In this document: positions 20,001 to 27,817 of the stretch, in pieces
How positions within the stretch are numbered: position 1 is the first letter of the stretch
Layout of the letters: the number at the start of each line of letters is the position of its first letter
NCBI RefSeq assembly: GCF_017114985.1
Contig: NZ_JABXKP010000049.1
Span: forward strand, 165,643 to 229,642
Direction of reading: 5' to 3'
DNA: 64,000 nt
Source: Nostoc sp. JL33
GTDB taxonomy: Bacteria > Cyanobacteriota > Cyanobacteriia > Cyanobacteriales > Nostocaceae
Program-made: the position numbers and the translations under genes
The notes under the pieces: model-generated
What the model saw: the letters and a program-made list of their open reading frames with translations, nothing else
Told to the model about the DNA's origin: nothing
Databases searched by the model: none

Positions 20001-21763
20001 CTCCCTCAGCCTATAACAAGGGATTAGAAATTGCCGTCCTGATTGAGCACAACGTCCCCACCTACCTCAAAGGAGATGCTGGTAGGCTGCGGCAAATTCT
20101 GATGAACTTAATCAGCAATGCTATCAAGTTCACCAGTGTGGGCGAAGTATTAGTGCAAGCCGAATTGCGTATGTTTTCCTCTACTACAGCCACTATCCAT
20201 TTTGCGATTACAGATACAGGTCTTGGCATTAGTCCTGAAGACCAACGCAAACTCTTTATGCCATTTACCCAAGTGGATGCTTCTACGACTCGCAAATATG
20301 GTGGTACTGGTTTGGGATTAGCTATCTGTAAACAACTGGTAACTTTGATGGGTGGAGTGATTGGGATAGAAAGCCAGATGGGGAAAGGATCTAAGTTTTG
20401 GTTTGAGGTGCTTTTCTTGAAGCAAGTTGAGCCTGTTTTGCTAAAATGCGAACGCGGACTTTTGAGCGATCGCCGCTTGTTAGTCGTGGATAATAACACT
20501 ACTAATTACAAAATTATCTCCCATCAAGCGACTCATTGGGGAATGCAGGTAGATTACGCTGACAGTGTTGCTGCTGCCCTCAAAGCTATTCAGGAAACTG
20601 GTAAGCAGGGAAAATCCTATGATGTCGCCTTGGTTGATATGCAAATACCCCAAACAAATGGCGTGACAATAGGCGAACAAATTAAAGCCAATTCCGCAAT
20701 TGCTGAGATACCTTTAATTATGCTCACCTCTACTAATCAACGGCATGAAGTGCAGCAGGCGCTCAAAATCGGATTTGTTGCTTATTTGGTCAAACCCATT
20801 AAGCCATCACGACTCCTCGATACGATCATAACTATTTTAGAAACTCAGCCGGAATCAGAACAAGGGGCTAGAGACTGGAGGTTAGAGGGTACTGAAGAAA
20901 TCCAAAGTAGAGAAACTTCAGCCATTCTTACTTCCCTTTCCCCTAACCCCTCTACTAAATTAAAGTTAAGAATTCTCCTAGCAGAAGATAATTTTGTGAA
21001 TCAGAAAGTAGCCTTGAAGCAACTCCAGAGTTTGGGCTACAAAGCCGATGTCGTTGCTAATGGAAAGGAAGTTTTGCAGCTATTAAAAAAAATTCCTTAC
21101 GATTTGATTCTAATGGATTGCCAAATGCCAATTCTCGACGGTTTTGAAACCACAAAAGAAATTCATCGTTGGCAAGTGGATGCCTTTGTCCTGCGTCGTC
21201 GTCCTGTGGTGATTGCGATGACGGCTAATGCGATGAAAGAAGACGAACAAATGTGTCTCAATGCCGGAATGGACGACTATCTGAGTAAGCCAGTCTTTAA
21301 AGAAAAATTGGCTGCGACTCTAGAGTATTGGACAGGCGTGATCCTTTCAAAACAAGAGGCAGTTGTGTATGAACAGACAGTTTCCACTGACCTATTAATT
21401 GATTGGGAACACTTGCATCGGATATCGGGAAATGATGGAGAATTTGAATTAAATCTATTGCAAATATGCGTTGAAGATATGAAACCCCGTTTAGAGAGAA
21501 TTAAAACAGCGATCGCATCTCATGACTTTGGGCAAATTACGCGAGAAACTCATCATTTTAAAGGTGCTAGTGGCAACATTGGAGCCACAGCTATGTACCT
21601 AGCAGCTGACAAATTAGAACAATTGGCTTACCGTCAAGAGCGTAGAGGTACTATCAACTTAGTTTCCGAATTAGAAGAATTTGTCAACCGCATTGAAGAC
21701 TTTTTAATCAGAAACAAAGCAATAAATCAGACCTTATTACCAATCAAAAATCATGGGGCATAA
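17048..21763 (+). CDS. Hybrid sensor histidine kinase (GAF-CHASE3-PAS-GAF-GAF-HK-REC-REC-Hpt)
   Basis: A 1571-aa phosphorelay kinase. Order: GAF (about 1-165), membrane helix (about 190-211), CHASE3-type extracytoplasmic helical domain (about 215-355), membrane helix (about 360-386), PAS (about 398-515), two GAF domains (about 540-690 and 715-870), HisKA with phospho-acceptor His907 ([12 protein letters not shown]), HATPase, two receiver domains and a C-terminal Hpt with His1502 (HHFKGASGN). Receiver 2 is complete (AED, Asp1357, final KP). Receiver 1 keeps Asp1197 and VKPI, but its N-terminal acidic pair is DN (VVDNN) instead of DD, so its activity may be reduced. The relay could run His907 to Asp1357 to His1502 and then to a separate regulator. 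The GAF preceding the first membrane span is unusual. The signal is unknown. Confidence 0.93.
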   Translation: MKAPLPDNEAQRIETLLEYKILDTPSEAAFDDLTHLASYICQTPIALISLIDTNRQWFKSKVGLEALETHRDLAFCAHAILQPDVFVVPDARDDERFATNPLVTSDPNIRFYAGVPLTNPEGYALGTLCVIDYIPRKLTPEQVEALRALGRQVIKQLELRRNLASLVLVTKKGKQAQRVPKQFFKKIVAGFGLASAILVLIGVVSYQNTIASTNNRSIVKKTYQKIKSLDQLLSQIKDAETGQSSYIISGEKVYLKPYQSALTNVNQEIAKLKNLTAEQPKQRQEIATLESLITAKLTELKQTIDLRQNKGSDAALQVLLRNNQENLIENIGKIINEMKNEEMGRIQQELQAAKARTRNTILTLAIAICLSFIVLAVVYYFIYREVSERKRTEEALNQERNFISAVLDTADALVVVLNSQGQFVRFNQACEQITGYSFDEVRGRYCWNLLLIPEQVEPIKAIFEQLRTGQIPNLKEYENYWVMKDGNRRLIAWSNSLLKDYEGSVEYIVATGIDITDVSDELRLRKRSERLLNAQYAATRVLAECATTGEATYQILQGICESLGWDLGEIWMVDQQANVLRFLDMWHKASFEVQEFEAVSRNTTFVPGIGLPGRVWASSKPVWIADVVKELSFSRFKISDQVQLHAAFGFPIRIDHKILGVITCFNREIQLPDEDLVKTMNSIGEQVGQFIQRKQAEEEIQRQNLRSQLFTEIALKIRQSLQIEEILQITVQEIQKILQTDRVLIYQLLPDESVTTVVEAVVSGLPAIKEQNLTLPYFQAEYLQQYYLQQYRQGRILGLANLNLPEVEQSHLELMQQFGVKFNLIVPILVKEELRGLLVVHQSDDSHHWSSFETNLLRQIADQLGIALAQAELLAVETRQRQELEIAYRQAEIASQMKSAFLANMSHEIRTPMNAVLGMTGLVLETSLDEEQRDFIETIRSSGDALLSLINEILDLSKLEAGEMALETLDFDLSTCMEEVVELLAPSAYNKGLEIAVLIEHNVPTYLKGDAGRLRQILMNLISNAIKFTSVGEVLVQAELRMFSSTTATIHFAITDTGLGISPEDQRKLFMPFTQVDASTTRKYGGTGLGLAICKQLVTLMGGVIGIESQMGKGSKFWFEVLFLKQVEPVLLKCERGLLSDRRLLVVDNNTTNYKIISHQATHWGMQVDYADSVAAALKAIQETGKQGKSYDVALVDMQIPQTNGVTIGEQIKANSAIAEIPLIMLTSTNQRHEVQQALKIGFVAYLVKPIKPSRLLDTIITILETQPESEQGARDWRLEGTEEIQSRETSAILTSLSPNPSTKLKLRILLAEDNFVNQKVALKQLQSLGYKADVVANGKEVLQLLKKIPYDLILMDCQMPILDGFETTKEIHRWQVDAFVLRRRPVVIAMTANAMKEDEQMCLNAGMDDYLSKPVFKEKLAATLEYWTGVILSKQEAVVYEQTVSTDLLIDWEHLHRISGNDGEFELNLLQICVEDMKPRLERIKTAIASHDFGQITRETHHFKGASGNIGATAMYLAADKLEQLAYRQERRGTINLVSELEEFVNRIEDFLIRNKAINQTLLPIKNHGA

Positions 21764-22324
21764 ACCCGTAACGAAGACGACTTATAGATACTGTGAATCT
21801 CACCCTTTAAACCCTGGTTTGGCGTTGCTTTCCCGCCCTGCAATCAATTGCAAACTCAAAAATCTTCTTTAATATTCTCCATATTTAAAAATACTTGCTC
21901 TATACCTAGTGGGGTCAAGCCCTAACAGTTGCTTCCTTTACCCCTTACCGAATTTTAGATTTTAAATTTCGGAAAATGGAATTGTTGGGCGTTGCCTAAG
22001 AAGAGAAGATTCTTGCGTTCCATTATTTAAAAAGGTCTAAAGCCCCCGAATTTATACTCGCTCCGCGTGGTTCTTGCTACGTGGAATAAATCTAAAATCT
22101 AAAATCTGAAATTAAATGACAGAGCAAGTGACTTAATTGCTCTTTTCAATCTAAAATCTAAAATCTAAAATCTAAAATCTAAAATTGTGTGACCCTTTTC
22201 CCTTTCCGCCTCTTTGGTAATAAATTAGACTTTACAAACATCCTCTTAGACGACAAGTTTACTGATATAGTAGCTGATACCCGTCGCTACTTGGCGATTT
22301 CTGATTATTCCAGAGGTATTATTT
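21764..22324. repeat. Intergenic region with composite dispersed repeat and heptamers
   Basis: The stretch from about 21952 to 22186 is a repeat element. It starts GAATTTTAGATTTTAAATTTCGGAAAATGGAATTG, continues GGGCGTTGCCTAAGAAGAGAA, and ends with TTAATTGCTCTTTTCAATC and tandem ATCTAAA units. The same outer segments occur inverted at about 31141-31400 around a different core. The 22189-22488 frame over it is not a gene. Confidence 0.7.
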
Positions 22325-22750
22325 ATGAAACGCTTAATTTACATTATCCCCGTTACTGCAATTGGCTTACTGACATTGGTAGGATGCAACAGCGCTCAAG
22401 AATCTGCTACCCAGACTCCTGCTACCACACAAACTACTGCGGCAACAACGGTATCCAAAACTGCTGGTGCTACGCAGGGAGGTTTTGATACTTTGGTCAG
22501 TGTAGTTTCAAATACAAAAACTGCGGTGTCAGCCGGAAAGTTTGACAAAGCTCAACAGGAATTTGATAAGTTTGAAAACTCTTGGTCTAAGGTTGAGGAT
22601 GGTGTCAAAACTAAATCTTCAAAAACCTATAATGTAATCGAAGATGCTGCCACCCAGGTGAAAGGTGCGCTGAAAGCAAAAGATAAAGCGAAAGCTCTTA
22701 AGGGCTTACAAACACTTAGCACAAATATTGCCACTGTTTCTAAAGGTTAA
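22325..22750 (+). CDS. Small lipoprotein, function unknown
   Basis: A 141-aa lipoprotein. A signal peptide ending in the lipobox LTLVGC puts the lipidated cysteine at residue 21. A Thr/Ala-rich linker follows (about 22-57), then a helical domain of about 80 residues rich in Lys and Asp (GKFDKAQQEFDKFENSWSKVEDGVKTK), with a pattern suggesting a four-helix bundle. Similar small helical domains occur in periplasmic iron-uptake and cupredoxin-linked proteins, but no metal motif is visible here, so no role is assigned. It is followed at 122 bp by a small membrane protein gene in the same direction. Confidence 0.7.
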   Translation: MKRLIYIIPVTAIGLLTLVGCNSAQESATQTPATTQTTAATTVSKTAGATQGGFDTLVSVVSNTKTAVSAGKFDKAQQEFDKFENSWSKVEDGVKTKSSKTYNVIEDAATQVKGALKAKDKAKALKGLQTLSTNIATVSKG

Positions 22751-22872
22751 TTAACATATCAGTAGGAGTCAAAAGACAGTAAAAAAACAAGCTTTAAATC
22801 TGACTTTGAGATAAATAGTTTTGTACCTCATCAAGTTGCAAACTGCTATAGTTCCACTGGAGAATTTGGATA

Positions 22873-23154
22873 ATGCGTTCATTTCGCAAGTACCATCGAA
22901 CTCTAGCGATTATTTTGGCTTTACCGCTTGCTGTAACATTGTTAACTGGTATTGCAGCTACGTTGGTAGGTGAGTGGTCAGCTAACCTTGGAGTTCCGCG
23001 TAGTCTATTGCTTTCGATTCATCGTGGTGAAATCTTCGGTTTAGAGGGAATCTACCCGATTTTGAACGGACTAGGACTATTGGCGTTGTTGGTTACTGGA
23101 TTAAGTATGACTAGTTTGTTTGGCAGGAAAAGGCCAAAATCCGAGAAAGATTAG
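22873..23154 (+). CDS. PepSY-associated-type small membrane protein
   Basis: A 93-aa protein with two membrane helices (TLAIILALPLAVTLLTGIAATL and YPILNGLGLLALLVTGLSMTSLF). The HRTLAI start, the central IHRGEIFG segment and the closing GLSMTSLFGRK match the minimal PepSY-associated TM form found in cyanobacteria. Larger relatives bind or reduce iron-siderophore complexes; this short form has no catalytic part. A strong terminator follows 14 bp after the stop, closing the transcription unit. Confidence 0.7.
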   Translation: MRSFRKYHRTLAIILALPLAVTLLTGIAATLVGEWSANLGVPRSLLLSIHRGEIFGLEGIYPILNGLGLLALLVTGLSMTSLFGRKRPKSEKD

Positions 23155-23167
23155 AAAAGACATAACT

Positions 23168-23245
23168 TCACCTATTTCCGCAATTCCTCTCAGCGCTTCT
23201 CTTCGAGTAATCGGGAGCCTCCTTGGGGAAATAGGTGATTTTTTT
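23168..23245 (+). terminator. Rho-independent terminator with long loop
   Basis: TCACCTATTTCC (23168-23179) pairs perfectly with GGAAATAGGTGA (23227-23238) and is followed by seven T residues. The 47-base loop carries text of a dispersed repeat (CAATTCCTCTCAGCGCTTCTCTTCGAG). It ends the transcript of the PepSY-like gene. Confidence 0.85.
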
Positions 23246-23379
23246 GCTTAGATTCCCAGAACGCGACTTGACTTACTTGACTTAGGGTAAAACTCTAAAG
23301 AGACAGAGGGAAGGTTAGCCAATAGCTAATTACTCGCTAACAATAGCTCATAAATACTAACAAATGCTAATATAGTGGT

Positions 23380-24015
23380 ATGACTTATGTACCACTACGA
23401 GAGGCAGTTAAAAAACTTGGACTGCACCCAAACACATTAAGGAAGTACGCAGACAATGGGAAAATCCAAAGCATCAAAAACGAAGCAGGGCAAAGACTCT
23501 TTGATGTCGAGTCCTATCTTCGCGCAAAGTCTGCCACCGGGGAGTATCCCCGTGGCGAGCTTTGCGGTGCAGATAGAGCTTCCCTTATTTGCTACTGCCG
23601 AGTCAGTTCAACCAAGCAGCGAGACGACCTTGGTAGACAAATTGCTTATATGCAATCACTCTACCCAGATGCCGAAATCATCAAAGACATCGGCAGTGGA
23701 ATCAACTTCAAACGGAAAGGACTGCAAACCTTACTGGACAGACTTATGCAAGGAGATAAGCTCACGCTTATTATTGCCTGTCGTGACCGACTCGCAAGAT
23801 TTGGATTTGAACTTATTCAGTACATGGTCGAGCAAAACGGTGGACAAATCGTGGTTCAAGGGCAAACTGTACATTGCCCCGAATCAGAGCTTACCTCGGA
23901 TCTTCTCTCCATCCTCCACGTCTTCTCTTGTCGGATGCACGGACTCAGAAAGTACAGTAAAAAAATCAAGGAAGATCCGGATCTTCCTCACCGCATCGCA
24001 AAGACAGACCCTTAA
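23380..24015 (+). CDS. tnpA: IS607 serine recombinase TnpA
   Basis: Transposase of the element, a 211-aa serine recombinase. Residues 1-50 form a MerR-like helix-turn-helix (VPLREAVKKLGLHPNTLRKYADNGKI). The catalytic domain begins ICYCRVSSTKQRDDLGRQ, with the nucleophilic serine in RVSS, and continues with the arginine-rich active-site segment CRDRLARFGFELI. The C-terminal tail (HGLRKYSKKIKEDPDLP) is normal for cyanobacterial copies. The length is full, and the catalytic residues read intact, so it may be active. Confidence 0.92.
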   Translation: MTYVPLREAVKKLGLHPNTLRKYADNGKIQSIKNEAGQRLFDVESYLRAKSATGEYPRGELCGADRASLICYCRVSSTKQRDDLGRQIAYMQSLYPDAEIIKDIGSGINFKRKGLQTLLDRLMQGDKLTLIIACRDRLARFGFELIQYMVEQNGGQIVVQGQTVHCPESELTSDLLSILHVFSCRMHGLRKYSKKIKEDPDLPHRIAKTDP

Positions 24016-25066
24016 GCAATGGTTTGGTGTGTCTAGATTCGTCTACAACACCACCGTCAAATTACTGCAAGATTCCAGCATTAAAGCTAACTGGAAAGCG
24101 ATTAAAACTGACATACTGAACGGGTTACCAGAGTGGAGTAAATCAGTCCCTTATCAAATTAAGTCAATCGCTATCAAAGATGCTTGCAAAGCTGTTAGTA
24201 ACGCTAAGAAAAAGTTTAAAAATGGTGGAGGCATTAGCAAGGTTAGATTTAGGTCAAGAAAAGACCCTGTGCAATCTTGCTACATTCCCAAATCTGCGGT
24301 AAAAGACTTAGGAATTTACCACACTATATTAGGTGAGGCAACTTTCAAAGAAACTTTGCCACAAAGCTTTGGTGACTGTCGTTTAGTATTTGCTTATCGT
24401 GACTACTATTTGACGGTTCCAGAGAACGTGCCGCAACAAAAGTCTGATAACCAAGGACATGTTGTGGCACTTGACCCCGGCATCAGGACGTTTATCACAT
24501 TCTTTTCTGAATCTAGTTTTGGTGAAATCGGAACAGATGCTAGCTTACAAATTCAGAAGCTATGCTTCCGTTTAGATAAGTTGATTTCTAAGCTAACTAA
24601 AGCTAAATGCAAACAGAAAAGAAGAATGAAACTTGCAGCAAGTTCACTACGAGGTAAAATCAAAAATCTTGTAGACGAACTACACAAGAAAACCGCTCGG
24701 TTTTTGGTTGATAACTTTGACATTATTTTGCTACCAACTTTTGAAACATCGCAGATGTCTAGAAAGGCAAAGCGGCGAATTAGGTCAAAATCAGTACGCC
24801 AGATGTTGACACTCTCTCATTATCGTTTTAAGCAGTTCCTTAAACACAAAGCTTTTGAAACTGGCATTGTAGTGATGGATGTTAACGAGGCATATACATC
24901 AAAAACAGTTAGCTGGACTGGCGAAATAATCCACAAACTTGGTGGTGCTAAATTTGTCAAGTCTCCATCTGATGGGCGGGTGATGCCGAGGGATCTAAAT
25001 GGTGCGCGAGGTATTTTCCTTCGTGCATTGGTTGATACGCCCTCTCTCAAGGAGTGTATTTGTTAA
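23783..25066 (+). CDS. tnpB: IS607-type TnpB RNA-guided nuclease, zinc-finger cysteines absent
   Basis: TnpB protein, ancestor-type relative of Cas12, probably an RNA-guided DNA nuclease that keeps the element at its site. The frame is open from 23456 but only the part after tnpA looks TnpB-like, and no ATG lies there; GTG 23783 or TTG 23801 are possible starts, and the one given is a guess. The RuvC acidic residues are all present: Asp231 (VVALDPGIR), Glu321 (LLPTFE) and Asp404 (MPRDLNGARG). The usual CxxC...CxxC zinc finger between the second and third reads YTSKTVSWTGEI...FVKSPSDGRVMPRD, with all four cysteines replaced. I believe some cyanobacterial IS607 TnpBs share this form. Confidence 0.85.
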   Translation: MTDSQDLDLNLFSTWSSKTVDKSWFKGKLYIAPNQSLPRIFSPSSTSSLVGCTDSESTVKKSRKIRIFLTASQRQTLKQWFGVSRFVYNTTVKLLQDSSIKANWKAIKTDILNGLPEWSKSVPYQIKSIAIKDACKAVSNAKKKFKNGGGISKVRFRSRKDPVQSCYIPKSAVKDLGIYHTILGEATFKETLPQSFGDCRLVFAYRDYYLTVPENVPQQKSDNQGHVVALDPGIRTFITFFSESSFGEIGTDASLQIQKLCFRLDKLISKLTKAKCKQKRRMKLAASSLRGKIKNLVDELHKKTARFLVDNFDIILLPTFETSQMSRKAKRRIRSKSVRQMLTLSHYRFKQFLKHKAFETGIVVMDVNEAYTSKTVSWTGEIIHKLGGAKFVKSPSDGRVMPRDLNGARGIFLRALVDTPSLKECIC

Positions 25067-25499
25067 TGAATGTTAGCAAAAAGGTATCGGAAAAAGTACT
25101 TTCATGCGTCATAGTGTACATGATCTCTGGCTACTTACAGGAGAATTATCAAATAAAGCAGGTATAAAGCCTGTTTTGGAGACTTAGGTTGTGTATTCCA
25201 CCAAATTTAAATCCGCTGAAATTTGTACAGACATAACTTTTTCAATTGTTTGACAAGCTCCTGTCACATCAAGCTCTTAACTTAAAAAATATTAGTTTTG
25301 GCAAAATAATTATACGTGACAAAAACCCGAAAAATATTAACAAATTCTTGATTTTTACCTTTTAAAGTCAAGCTACAAACCGATTGCAGTCAAAATTTTA
25401 GTCTGAAACTCTCTTCTCTACGAGACGCGCAAAGAACAATTTTCGATTGTTAATTCCCTCTAAACCAACAAATATTTCTGAAGGTTCAAATAAATAACT
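25067..25499. other. Intergenic region: IS right end and sigma-factor upstream region
   Basis: The first part probably includes the IS607 right end and guide-RNA region. The rest is AT-rich and precedes the sigma factor. A short repeat scrap (CTCTACGAGACGCGCAAAG, 25415-25433) is present. No gene is supported. Confidence 0.5.
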
Positions 25500-26498
25500 A
25501 TGAATAATCTATCTAGCCGGTCTCTAGAAGGAAGTAATAAAAATGAAAAACCTTTATATACTGCTGATACAGTGCGTACTTATCTGAGCGAGATTGGACG
25601 TATACCTTTATTAACTCATGAGCAAGAGATTAATTTCGCCAAGCAAATTCAACAAATGATGGCTTTAGTTGCTGCGAAAGAAAAATTAGCTGTTCAATTA
25701 AAACGTCAACCGACACAACAAGAGTGGATTGAAAATATAAATATCGCTGAAAACTCTCTGCTGCAACAGCTAGATCAGGGATATCAAGCCAAGCAGAAAA
25801 TGATTCAAGCTAACCTGCGACTTGTGGTGTCTATTGCTAAGAAATATCAAAGACATAACCTAGATTTTCTCGACTTAATTCAAGAAGGAAGTTTAGGTTT
25901 AGAGCGAGGAGTTGAGAAATTTGACCCTACTAAAGGGTACAAGTTTTCAACTTATGGCTATTGGTGGATTCGTCAGGCAATTACACGAGCGATCGCCGAA
26001 AAAGGACGTATTATCCGCTTGCCTATTCATGTTACAGAAAAACTGAACAAAATCAAGCGTATTCAACGTGAACTAACTCAAACATTAGGCCGTACTCCTA
26101 CCGCAGTTGATATCGCCGAAGAACTATCTTTAGATCCCAAACAAATTCGAGATTATTTACTCTTAGCACGTCAACCTGTCTCTCTAGAATTGCGAGTTGG
26201 CTCAGAAAAAGATACAGAATTACAAGATATGTTGGAGGATGATGGACTCTCCCCAGAATTATACGCTGACCAAAAGTTTCTCCAACAAAATATTCAAGAT
26301 TTATTGTTAAAATTAACTCCTCAGCAACGAGAAATATTAACTTTACGTTTTGGCTTAACAGATGGAAATGAACTTTCTTTAGTGGAGATTGGTCAACGTC
26401 TGGGTATTAGTCGAGAACGAGTGCGACAGGTAGAGCAACAAGCTTTGGGTATTCTCCGAAGACATAAGGATAAGATACACAGCTATCTAGCTAGTTAA
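25500..26498 (+). CDS. Group 2 RNA polymerase sigma factor (SigB/SigC-like)
   Basis: A 332-aa sigma-70 family factor without the long region 1.1, hence non-essential group 2. Region 1.2 reads [21 protein letters not shown]. Region 2 includes [45 protein letters not shown], region 3 [21 protein letters not shown], and region 4 [37 protein letters not shown]. It should direct RNA polymerase to stress- or nutrient-responsive promoters of the -10/-35 type. Which Nostoc paralogue it is (sigB, sigB2, sigC, sigD or sigE) cannot be settled here. Region 2.4 reads [11 protein letters not shown] where many group 2 factors have IATQSRTIRLP, which may shift promoter preference. Confidence 0.92.
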   Translation: MNNLSSRSLEGSNKNEKPLYTADTVRTYLSEIGRIPLLTHEQEINFAKQIQQMMALVAAKEKLAVQLKRQPTQQEWIENINIAENSLLQQLDQGYQAKQKMIQANLRLVVSIAKKYQRHNLDFLDLIQEGSLGLERGVEKFDPTKGYKFSTYGYWWIRQAITRAIAEKGRIIRLPIHVTEKLNKIKRIQRELTQTLGRTPTAVDIAEELSLDPKQIRDYLLLARQPVSLELRVGSEKDTELQDMLEDDGLSPELYADQKFLQQNIQDLLLKLTPQQREILTLRFGLTDGNELSLVEIGQRLGISRERVRQVEQQALGILRRHKDKIHSYLAS

Positions 26499-26703
26499 TT
26501 ATGATGAGCGTAGGCTAGCAAAAACCGTAGGCTATCGCAACCTACAAAAACACAGATGGTGATGGTGAAGTGACGCTGTTCTGCTGTTGCAATGAAGGAA
26601 GCGATCGCTTCACACGCCACAGCCACGGTTAACATCAGCAGGTTTCGTGCTAGCGGATAATTAGTTATAAAATTGGCGTGAGAAGCAAATATCGATATAA
26701 CAA

Positions 26704-27426
26704 TTAAGGGACAAACGCCAACACCCCCACAGGAGAACCAGAACCACCACGCAACCTAAGAACTGCGATCGCTAAAGTAGTACCTTTAGGTGGCAGTTGA
26801 TCCAAATTTGTCAGATTCTCCAACACAATGCGCGGTTTTTCCAACACCAAGCGGTTAATTGCAAAGCTGTTATCCTGTCCAGGGTCTACGCCATGCGTAT
26901 CAATTCCTACCCCTGCTATTTGCCGTTCATTCAGTAATAATTGAGCCGCATCCCTGCCAAACCCAGGAAAGTGAGCAATTCCTTGAGCATCATGATTGAG
27001 GAATGCAGTTTTATCCAACCACTTTTTTTCCCAACCAGTATTTAGTATAACTACGCAGCCAGCAGAAATTTCACCGTATTGTTCTTCCCAAGCCAGAACA
27101 TCAGCAATAGTCAGGGCATAATCAGGATTAACGGCTGTGGCTTGGCAAATATTTATGACCACCGCAGGTACAACCAAAGACTGGGCTGGGTATTGGTCAA
27201 TTCCCACAGCATAACTATGAAAACTGTTAGGGGCGTTGATATGCGTAGCGCTATGTTCCCCCAAGGAGAAACGCCGCAGGTAATAACCATCATTATTTAG
27301 TTCAGCCACAGTTTCAAATTCTACTGTGGGGTCGCCAGACCATTGGGGAATATCTATGTCAATTACATGACTTAGGTGGATAACGCGTGTGTAGGTGATA
27401 CTATTTTGACTTTGGGGTTGTATCAT
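26704..27426 (-). CDS. Cyclase-family (kynurenine formamidase-like) metal hydrolase
   Basis: A 240-aa protein of the cyclase superfamily, which includes bacterial KynB and polyketide cyclases. The opening HLSHVIDIDIPQWSGDPTVEFE and the segment LGEHSATHINAPNSFH match the family metal-binding motif HxGTHxDxP, with Gly to Ala and Asp to Asn changes. A further conserved block is GVGIDTHGVDPGQD. The changed motif may alter the metal site, so the substrate is uncertain and kynurenine hydrolysis should not be assumed. It is a single gene facing the sigma factor. Confidence 0.8.
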   Translation of the reverse strand: MIQPQSQNSITYTRVIHLSHVIDIDIPQWSGDPTVEFETVAELNNDGYYLRRFSLGEHSATHINAPNSFHSYAVGIDQYPAQSLVVPAVVINICQATAVNPDYALTIADVLAWEEQYGEISAGCVVILNTGWEKKWLDKTAFLNHDAQGIAHFPGFGRDAAQLLLNERQIAGVGIDTHGVDPGQDNSFAINRLVLEKPRIVLENLTNLDQLPPKGTTLAIAVLRLRGGSGSPVGVLAFVP

Positions 27427-27817
27427 CCCAGCCTTCTATTTTATTTATACTCAGGGATTTTTTTCAAAGGTGCGATGCCTGGGTTAGGCTACGCCGAAGC
27501 AAACATAGTACTACCATTACAACCTTTTTTAATCGATTGAACTGGAACATTTCTATTCCTAATTCCCTATACTAGTACAACACGGCGGAAATTCAGCTAC
27601 CATCTCAATTAACCAGACTAACAAGTTGCTCACAGCAACTTGTTGAAGGTAGGTAAACTGACGCAACAGTGTACTAGGAGAAATAATCCCCCCAATTCCT
27701 GTAAATTCTAGGTTGTTGGGGGGTCAAATGTTGCAGCAAAAATTGAATTAATATCAGTTAACAACTAATAGATTAATTTTTAATTAACTTTAGGTCAAGA
27801 TTGCCTAATTTCTACGA
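27427..27817. other. Intergenic region containing a MITE-like element
   Basis: Apart from the 106-bp element at 27572-27677, the region has a repeat scrap (GCGATGCCTGGGTTAGGCTACGCCGAAGC) at about 27471-27500. No gene is seen. Confidence 0.5.
27572..27677. mobile_element. Small MITE-like element with CTAGTACA ends
   Basis: The element is bounded by perfect 8-bp inverted ends (CTAGTACA and TGTACTAG) and contains an internal hairpin CAAGTTGCT-CAC-AGCAACTTG. At 106 bp and with no coding capacity it looks like a non-autonomous miniature element or a structured dispersed repeat. Confidence 0.6.

Larger units (their letters stand above)
23340..25110 (+). mobile_element. IS607-family insertion element (tnpA + tnpB)
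   Basis: A serine recombinase with an N-terminal MerR-like domain followed by an overlapping TnpB defines an IS607-type element. Such elements have no terminal inverted repeats and make no target duplication, so the ends cannot be fixed from one copy and the coordinates are approximate. In this family the right end, reaching past the tnpB stop, would carry the guide (omega) RNA. Confidence 0.8.

Noticed and set aside
22189-22488. 99-aa plus-strand frame
   Set aside because: Starts in repeat text and overlaps the lipoprotein gene, which has a proper signal peptide.
26499-26703. Possible small RNA or gene after the sigma factor
   Set aside because: Only short frames and a HIP1 site; no hairpin with a T-run was found.
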